Of a stretch of 12,312 bases of DNA, positions 8,094-12,312 are shown piece after piece. The translations under genes and the position numbers were made by a program. The DNA comes from Deltaproteobacteria bacterium (lineage in GTDB: Bacteria > Desulfobacterota_B > Binatia > Binatales > Binataceae): positions 1 through 12,312 of the forward strand of contig JAKAVX010000033.1 of assembly GCA_021827465.1 (NCBI GenBank), in the 5' to 3' direction. Position 1 is the stretch's first letter. Each line of letters begins with the position of its first letter. Below the pieces are notes generated by a model that saw only the letters and a program-made list of their open reading frames with translations, was not told where the DNA came from and ran no database searches.

Positions 8094-9406
8094 TCATGCA
8101 GCGAGCTTCGAGGTCGCGCCTTCGACGACGGTGCCCTTGAAGAAATCCGGATTCGCCTTCATGTGAAGCCGCGCCGGATAGGTGAACACGAAGTCGCGAT
8201 AGTCCGCGTCGCTGATAACCCCCTTGTCCGCCAGATGATGGCTATCCAGCAGCACGGTCTTGATATCGGGAACGTCCCAATGGCCGATATCTGAGCTGAA
8301 GACCACCTGGAAACGGTGCTTGAACGGATTGACGCGCGAGTCGAGCGCGCGATTCCTTCGTCGTAGGCGCGGCCAAGCCTTTCGCCCGCCGGCGCGGCGA
8401 CGAATTCCTTTCCTCCGTACTCGATGAGCAACTGGTTAAGCCGCGCACGATCGAGAAGACGCGGGTCGTAGTTCTTAAGCCCCTCCAGATTGCGCTTCTC
8501 CCAGTGCTCTTCCAGCGAATGGAGCAGATCGACGGCCCATCCCGCGCCGCATTCGAGGAACCCGAAGGCAAGATTCGGAAAGCGCGCGGGCACCCCGCCG
8601 AATACCAGCGAGCGGCACAACTCGCCCTGCTGATAGGCGTGCCCGCCGATATGGTTGAACATGTAATTGGTCGGCGAGCACCGTCCGAGCGGAAGATAGC
8701 GAAGGCCGACGCCGCCGTGCGAAGTCACTGCGAAGCCCACTTCCTCGAATTTGCGCCACACCGGATCGTAATCGTAAAAGCTGTCGAGTCCGTAGCAATC
8801 GAAATACGCGGCCATCGGAAAAGCGCCCGGATTCGACCGTTCGAGCGCGGGAATCGGGCGCGCGACTCCGGGCGGGATCCTCGCGACCTTGAATCCATGC
8901 GCGTGCGCGAATTCCAGCTCCGCGATCGCCTCCTCCGGCGTATGCATCGGGATAGCGGCGGCCGGCGCAAGGTGATCGCGATACGGCCCGCATGTCTCGG
9001 AGTTCATCGTGTTGAGCGTGCGGGCAGCCGCGCGGCGCACGTCGGGGTCATGGATCGTCGGAAGGCCAAGGCCGAGCGTCGGATACATGACGGCGAAGTC
9101 GATACCGATTTCCTCGAGCCTCTGATGGAGCAGCCGCGGCGCCATCACGGTGGCAAGGTCGTAGGCGTTGTTGCCGACGCCCCACCATGCGCCGCGCATG
9201 TCGCCGCTCGCGCGGTTTCCGCGCGAACCGGTGGGATGCTCGCGGAGTTCGCGCTGGTAGCGTTCGACGAGTTCCTTGCCCCCGGTTTTCTCCAGGTAAT
9301 GCTAATAGAGCGGGGCGGGTTCGATCAGATGGCCGTCGCTGTCGATAACTGGATGGTCGAGCTGGGCGCGAAGCGCGCGCACGTGCGCAGCCTTTTCGCC
9401 GTCCAT
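8094..9406 (-). pseudogene. Amidohydrolase (PF04909/ACMSD-like), broken by an in-frame TAG and a frameshift
   Basis: Conceptually a metal-dependent amidohydrolase of about 436 residues from the family that includes ACMSD and aromatic-acid decarboxylases. The N-terminus MDGEKAAHVRALRAQ leads to the metal motif DSDGHLIE (Asp24/His26). Codon 35 is TAG (9302-9304). The same frame continues family-like afterwards (HYLEKTGGKELVERYQREL, RGAWWGVGNNAYDLATVMAP, SHGGVG, FNHIGGHAYQQ). Near 8345-8351 the frame breaks. Removing two bases from the GCGCGCG run restores LDSRVNPFKHRFQVVFSSDI followed by GHWDVPD, the segment with the catalytic Asp, ending at 8094. The total length (1313 bases) is two more than a multiple of three, as expected. 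ATG 9406 has AGGGGG eight bases upstream. Either the gene is decaying or one or both lesions are sequence errors. An internal ATG at 9199 could start a shortened product, but without the metal motif. Confidence 0.85.
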
Positions 9407-9414
9407 GTAACGGA

Positions 9415-9420
9415 CCCCCT
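9415..9420 (-). promoter_or_regulatory. Ribosome binding site fixing the amidohydrolase start
   Basis: AGGGGG on the minus strand, eight bases before ATG 9406. It shows the gene began well upstream of the TAG at 9302-9304, so the stop is a true internal stop and not an artefact of a wrong start. Confidence 0.6.
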
Positions 9421-9439
9421 TGCCCTGGATTCAGGAACC

Positions 9440-9469
9440 CGCGTACCGCCGCGCCAGACGAACTGTCAA
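9440..9469 (-). promoter_or_regulatory. Candidate sigma-70-type promoter upstream of the amidohydrolase
   Basis: The minus strand has a consensus TTGACA (-35) at 9464-9469. At a spacing of 17-18 bases there is GTACGC/TACGCG (-10-like, 9440-9446), a poor match. Transcription would begin near 9434, giving a leader of about 28 bases that contains the AGGGGG site. The -35 box is perfect but the -10 box is weak, so this is a candidate only. Confidence 0.35.
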
Positions 9470-9504
9470 GCACGTATCGGCAAGGCCGGTCAGGATCAGT
9501 CCCG

Positions 9505-9675
9505 TCAGCTTCGCGGCAGCCGTTGCTCGGCGTGCTTTATCGCTTCGTGATCGATAGCCGCGTTCAGGCGTCTCTCGATCTCGGCCTGAATGCGCTCGAT
9601 AATTTCTCGGAGTTCCGTATCTGATGAGTGCTTGATCACCTGTGCGAGCATCGCGGTCTTACTTTGGGGTGTCAC
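9505..9675 (-). CDS. Probable small helical protein, 56 aa
   Basis: A short minus-strand frame from GTG 9675 to TGA 9505. The product begins MTPQSKTAMLAQVIKHSS. Residues 19-52 look like a continuous amphipathic helix or short coiled coil (DTELREIIERIQAEIERRL, then a segment rich in Glu, Ala and His), strongly charged and without a membrane segment. A GAGG sequence lies nine bases before the GTG. I know no family for it. Third-position GC is lower than in neighbouring genes, which may mean recent arrival or a false frame. It is 99 bases upstream of the amidohydrolase on the same strand. The overlapping plus-strand frame (9590-9823) has no coherent composition and is rejected. Confidence 0.5.
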   Translation of the reverse strand: MTPQSKTAMLAQVIKHSSDTELREIIERIQAEIERRLNAAIDHEAIKHAEQRLPRS

Positions 9676-9854
9676 GTCGGCTTACCTCGCTGCGGCCTGT
9701 ACAAACAGCCTTCGCCACGGGCGCAAGCGAAGCAAGCCTGGCCGAGCAAGCAAGGTCGCGCGCTGCGTTGGATTTCAATTTTTCAAGTGGACTACCAATT
9801 TGATAGAACTCGCGCAGCCTTGACAGATGGTGAAAAACGCCGGAGCGCCGGATT

Positions 9855-9862
9855 GAGGGAGG
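9855..9862 (+). promoter_or_regulatory. Strong ribosome binding site fixing the ThuA-protein start
   Basis: GAGGGAGG ends eight bases before GTG 9871. The open frame continues 81 codons further upstream, but that part is unrelated to the family and lies antisense to the small ORF, so this site selects the GTG as the start. Confidence 0.75.
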
Positions 9863-9870
9863 TTGCCACG

Positions 9871-10698
9871 GTGAGCATCGACAAGCCAGTCCACGTCCAT
9901 CTGATCGCGGGTGGATTTCCGCCCGGAGAGCCCGCCGGGCACGACATGGATTACGCGCGGCTTCGGCTGCTGGAAGCGTTGCATGAGACTGGGCGCGCGC
10001 GAGTGACGGTTACGAACGATTTCCGCGATCTTGCGCGATGGCTCGAACGTGCGCGCTTCCTCGTCACTTACGTGGCCGGTCCCTATCCAAACGACGAGGA
10101 GAACGCGGCGCTCAAGGGGTGGCTTGCGGCGGGTGGAAGATGGTTTGCGCTTCACGGCACCAGCGGCGGCAAGGCGGCTCCGGTCGGCGAGTCGCGCCGC
10201 GCGCGCAAGATGGTGAAGATGAGTCATCACGAGACGCTTGGATGCTTCTTTCTCAACCATCCCCCGGTCAGAAAGTTCCGCGTGGATGTCAATGCGAAGC
10301 ATCCGCTTGCCGCGGGCCTGCCGGAATCGTTCGAGACGAGCGACGAGCTTTACATGATCGAGATGCTGGATCCGGCGCACACCGAGATTTTTCTGACGAC
10401 CGAACTCGAGAAGGATTCCGCGCCGGGCTTCGGCTTCGTCTACGATCGCGACACTTCGCTTCTGCCGGACGGAAAGACCCGCGCGCTCGCATACACGCGC
10501 AGGGTCGGCGCGGGAGCCGTCGCGTACGTGGCGCTCGGACACTGCCATTCGCCGGACTCGAACGTGCAGCCCTTCGTTGACAAAAGCGTCGATCCGGCGG
10601 GCGTGACGCCGCTTGTGTTTCGCGGGTCGTGGGAGAGCGAGGCGTTCGCGCGGCTGCTTCGCAACGCGATCGATTGGGGAATCGGATCGCAGGCGTGA
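9871..10698 (+). CDS. ThuA-domain protein (trehalose-utilisation/GATase1-like fold)
   Basis: A 275-residue cytoplasmic protein covering essentially one ThuA-like domain (PF06283 type). Recognisable segments are a first strand plus helix VHLIAGGFPPGE...HDMDYARLRLLEAL (9-37), ALHGTSGG (93-100), HPLAAGLPESFETSDELYMI (144-163) and VAYVALGHCHSPDS (217-230). ThuA domains adopt a glutamine-amidotransferase-like fold and are linked to trehalose/sucrose and other sugar catabolism, often acting with dehydrogenases; many have no assigned reaction. No sugar transporter or dehydrogenase of that kind is visible beside it. The GTG start is set by GAGGGAGG at 9855-9862. A methyltransferase follows 42 bases downstream on the same strand and may be co-transcribed. 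Confidence 0.88.
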   Translation: MSIDKPVHVHLIAGGFPPGEPAGHDMDYARLRLLEALHETGRARVTVTNDFRDLARWLERARFLVTYVAGPYPNDEENAALKGWLAAGGRWFALHGTSGGKAAPVGESRRARKMVKMSHHETLGCFFLNHPPVRKFRVDVNAKHPLAAGLPESFETSDELYMIEMLDPAHTEIFLTTELEKDSAPGFGFVYDRDTSLLPDGKTRALAYTRRVGAGAVAYVALGHCHSPDSNVQPFVDKSVDPAGVTPLVFRGSWESEAFARLLRNAIDWGIGSQA

Positions 10699-10740
10699 TA
10701 TCGGTCACTGCCGGCATCAGGCAGAGCGCTCGGTTCACAA

Positions 10741-11454
10741 ATGGCGCACTACAGGAAATTCGCGAAGGTCTACGACGCGCTCTACAGCTTCAAGAATTAC
10801 GAGCGCGAAGCGGAGACCGTCCACGCGTTGATTTCCGCGCACAAGAAATCTCCCGGCAACGCGCTCCTCGACGTTGCCTGCGGAACCGGAGGGCATCTCG
10901 CGTTCCTGGAAAAATATTACGCGGTAGAGGGCGTTGACCTGAGCGCCGAGATGCTCGCGATCGCGCGCGAGCGCCATCCGGATGTCGTGTTCCATCGCGG
11001 CGACATGGCGAAATTCGCTCTCGGGCGCAGATTCGACGCCGTGGTATGCCTGTTCAGCGCGATCGCCTACATGAAGACGCGCCGGCGTCTCAGCGCGGCC
11101 GTCCTGAACATGAGCCGCCATCTTGCGCCCGGCGGCGTTCTGATAGTCGAGCCGTTCTTCGGCCCTGATACTTTCCGCGCGGGCGGAGTGGACGCGCTCT
11201 ACATCAACCGGCCCGAGCTAAAGATTGCGCGGATGACTATTCCGAAGACGCGCGACGGCCTGTGGTCAATCAAGTTTCACATGATGGTCGGCACGCCTGA
11301 CCGGATTGACTATTTCACCGAGCGTCACGAGGGAGGCCTGTTTTCCCACGAAGATTACCTTCAGGCGTTCTCGTCGGCGGGGTTTCAGGTTCTGTACGAC
11401 CAGGACGGCCTGATGGGCCGCGGGCTTTATATCGGAACGTCCGCACCCGCGTGA
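10741..11454 (+). CDS. Class I SAM-dependent methyltransferase, DesVI/TylM1-like
   Basis: A 237-residue methyltransferase with the N-terminal helix YRKFAKVYDALYSFKNYE, SAM motif I LLDVACGTGGHLAFL (42-56), motif II VEGVDLSAEML (62-72), FHRGDMAKFALGRRFDAVV (84-102), and the post-core LAPGGVLIVEPFF (128-140). Length and order match, as I recall them, the dTDP-amino-sugar N,N-dimethyltransferases DesVI and TylM1, including IAYMKT after the core and SGxGLF/GRGLYIGT near the end. A small amine acceptor is therefore plausible. No other deoxysugar or polyketide gene is present, so the substrate here is unknown and a generic methyltransferase remains possible. ATG 10741 leads directly into the conserved N-terminus, but no strong Shine-Dalgarno is seen. 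It follows the ThuA gene by 42 bases. Confidence 0.9.
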   Translation: MAHYRKFAKVYDALYSFKNYEREAETVHALISAHKKSPGNALLDVACGTGGHLAFLEKYYAVEGVDLSAEMLAIARERHPDVVFHRGDMAKFALGRRFDAVVCLFSAIAYMKTRRRLSAAVLNMSRHLAPGGVLIVEPFFGPDTFRAGGVDALYINRPELKIARMTIPKTRDGLWSIKFHMMVGTPDRIDYFTERHEGGLFSHEDYLQAFSSAGFQVLYDQDGLMGRGLYIGTSAPA

Positions 11455-11774
11455 GGGATTCCGTCTGCTTTGTGCAGAGCGCGCGAATGTGGATCGCAAG
11501 GCTCGATCAGCCAGTGGTCACGAGTTGGCCGCCGGACACTGCGCCGATCGTCAGCGTAACCAGGGTGGGATTGGTGATTCCGACCCGCAGTCCGCTGACC
11601 ACCGAAAAGCCCGATGGGTCCGGGCATCGTCGCAGAAACGCGGCGATCCATGTCCTCCTGAGCGAGGCGAAGGATTCGCCGAAGGCGATTTTTGTTCGCA
11701 TCCCGCTCCGCGCGGGGGCTCTTCGCTCCGGCAACCTTCGCTCAGAGTGACGGAAACGCACAGGGCGGCGCGGC
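11455..11774. other. Gene-free region between convergent genes
   Basis: A 320-base stretch between the tail ends of the DesVI-like methyltransferase and the right-hand SDR. Short frames exist on both strands (for example 11507-11809 minus, 11451-11750 plus), but none has a family-like composition or a ribosome binding site, and several run through the palindromic repeat at 11651-11754. The first half (about 11510-11640) holds nothing I recognise. No terminator hairpin with a T-tract is evident just after the stop at 11454. Confidence 0.6.
11651..11754. repeat. REP-like palindromic intergenic repeat (CCTGAGCGA/TCGCTCAG arms)
   Basis: The left arm reads TCCTCCTGAGCGAGGCGAAG and the right arm CCTTCGCTCAGAGTGACGG. 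CTGAGCGA (11658-11665) pairs perfectly with TCGCTCAG (11738-11745). Between them are a tight hairpin GGCGAA-GGA-TTCGCC (11666-11680) and a CCCGC/GCGGG stem (about 11702-11716). The arms resemble the GTCATCCTGAGCGAAGCGAAGG motif that, from memory, recurs between genes in many environmental bacterial genomes. Its position between convergent 3' ends fits a REP/BIME-type element or a bidirectional terminator. Only one copy is in this window, so dispersal is inferred. Confidence 0.6.
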
Positions 11775-12312
11775 TTAGATGATGCTGTATCCGCTGCCGG
11801 GCAAGTCAACGCCGTAACCGCGCGCGTCGTCGATAAGCCCGTATTCCTTGAGCAACTGCTGGCTGTAGGTGACGCGGCCGGTCACTTTGTCGAGCGGCTC
11901 GGTGGCCAGGAGCAGGACGGCCCGCGCGAGGTATTCGACGGGCTCGGTATCCTCTCTCTCGCCTTCCTTTCTCGCGCCTTCCTTGACCAGCCCGTGAAAG
12001 ATAGTTCCGGGAGTTGCGATCACCTGCGAGGGAGACACGCAGGTTACCGAGACTCCATGCTCGTAAACTTCTTCGGCCAGGCCCTGCGTGAAGCGCTCGA
12101 GCGCCGCTTTTTGCGCGCCGTAGGGCGTGCCGCCTCGCCCCGGACGGCGATAAGGACCGCGCCCCGGACCGATCGCGATCCATGATGAGAGATTGACGAT
12201 CGCGCCCGAACGCCGCGGAATCATGTCGGCGAGGACCATCCGGCTCATCATGAAGGGGCCGTGAACGTTGACCGCGAACGAGCGAACCCATCGCTTGACC
12301 GCGAAATCCTGT
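11775..12312 (-). CDS. SDR-family oxidoreductase (N-terminus beyond window)
   Basis: The minus-strand frame enters from the right edge, so the Rossmann glycine motif is outside. What is visible begins QDFAVKRWVRSFAVNVHGPF, continues to the catalytic Ser region GAIVNLSSWIAIGPG and the catalytic PYGAQKAALERFTQGLAEE with intact Tyr and Lys, then TCVSPSQVIATPGTIFHG and a C-terminal tail ending GSGYSII at TAA 11775. Compared with classical SDRs, the loop between Ser and Tyr is about eight residues longer and rich in Gly, Arg and Pro (GRGPYRRPGRGG). I recall a subgroup with this loop, so it is probably not an error. An ATG at 12251 is internal, not the start. All expected catalytic residues are present, unlike the SDR at 3468-4190. 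Substrate unknown. Confidence 0.9.
   Translation of the reverse strand, partial: QDFAVKRWVRSFAVNVHGPFMMSRMVLADMIPRRSGAIVNLSSWIAIGPGRGPYRRPGRGGTPYGAQKAALERFTQGLAEEVYEHGVSVTCVSPSQVIATPGTIFHGLVKEGARKEGEREDTEPVEYLARAVLLLATEPLDKVTGRVTYSQQLLKEYGLIDDARGYGVDLPGSGYSII

Noticed and set aside
9302..9304. TAG read as pyrrolysine or recoded sense codon
   Set aside because: Only one such codon is seen, a second lesion exists in the same gene, and TAG ends the DUF255 gene normally. No pyl genes are in the window.
9710..9755. Repeated GCAAGC units and a CTTCGC/GCGAAG stem
   Set aside because: The units are short, irregularly spaced and in a GC-rich context; not enough to call a repeat array or an operator.
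9590..9823. Plus-strand 77-residue ORF
   Set aside because: It overlaps the minus-strand small gene, lacks a ribosome binding site and has no coherent composition.
9820..9848. TTGACA at 9820-9825 as a promoter for the ThuA gene
   Set aside because: At 16-18 bases downstream there is only GC-rich sequence (gagcgc) and no -10-like box.
11507..11809. Minus-strand 100-residue ORF in the 3' intergenic region
   Set aside because: It passes through the palindromic repeat and into the 3' end of the SDR in another frame; no start signal and no recognisable family.
1..12312. CRISPR array, tRNA/rRNA, transposase, phage, toxin-antitoxin or defence genes
   Set aside because: None found: no regular direct repeats and no recognisable RNA gene or protein family of these kinds.

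Overview
The window looks like chromosomal DNA of a GC-rich, uncultured bacterium. It is strongly GC-biased at third codon positions and uses GTG starts, and its gene content is metabolic and catabolic: several SDR oxidoreductases, a quinone oxidoreductase, a TPP-dependent enzyme, an amidohydrolase and several methyltransferases. This resembles environmental soil or sediment lineages such as Candidatus Binatota/Desulfobacterota-like or Alphaproteobacteria-like genomes. That placement is inference from gene style only; no marker gene is present. I see no rRNA, tRNA, CRISPR array, transposase, phage gene or replication origin.

Layout. The left edge (1-742, minus) is the N-terminal three quarters of a winged-helix O-methyltransferase, preceded on the same strand by a likely single-pass membrane protein (756-1064). 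Divergent from these, 1212-3452 (plus) is a DUF255/thioredoxin-domain protein (SPATA20/YyaL type) with an export signal. Converging on it is a minus-strand pair: an SDR with an altered active site (3468-4190) and a zinc-independent quinone oxidoreductase (4219-5190). The quinone oxidoreductase is divergent from an HxlR-family regulator (5328-5840), and the shared intergenic region carries an inverted repeat. That is the layout of known quinone/electrophile-sensing HxlR-qor switches. A HAD phosphatase (5853-6515) follows the regulator by 12 bases and overlaps, tail to tail, a TPP-dependent acetolactate-synthase-like enzyme (6496-8040, minus).

Upstream of the TPP gene on the same strand is an amidohydrolase (8094-9406) broken twice: an in-frame TAG at codon 35 and a two-base frameshift near codon 352 that removes the catalytic-Asp segment. 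Its ribosome-binding site and a TTGACA box are still visible. Further upstream is a probable 56-residue helical protein (9505-9675, minus). The plus-strand pair 9871-10698 (ThuA domain) and 10741-11454 (a methyltransferase resembling DesVI/TylM1 amino-sugar N-methyltransferases) follows. A 320-base gene-free stretch (11455-11774) holds a palindromic repeat of the CCTGAGCGAAGCGAAGG type. The right edge is an SDR of the extended-loop type (11775 to the window end, minus), cut at its N-terminus.

I found no obviously new multi-gene system. The strongest leads are the HxlR-qor divergon, the doubly disrupted amidohydrolase beside an intact TPP enzyme, the SDR lacking the usual Ser and Tyr, the exported DUF255 protein, and two small unannotated proteins.
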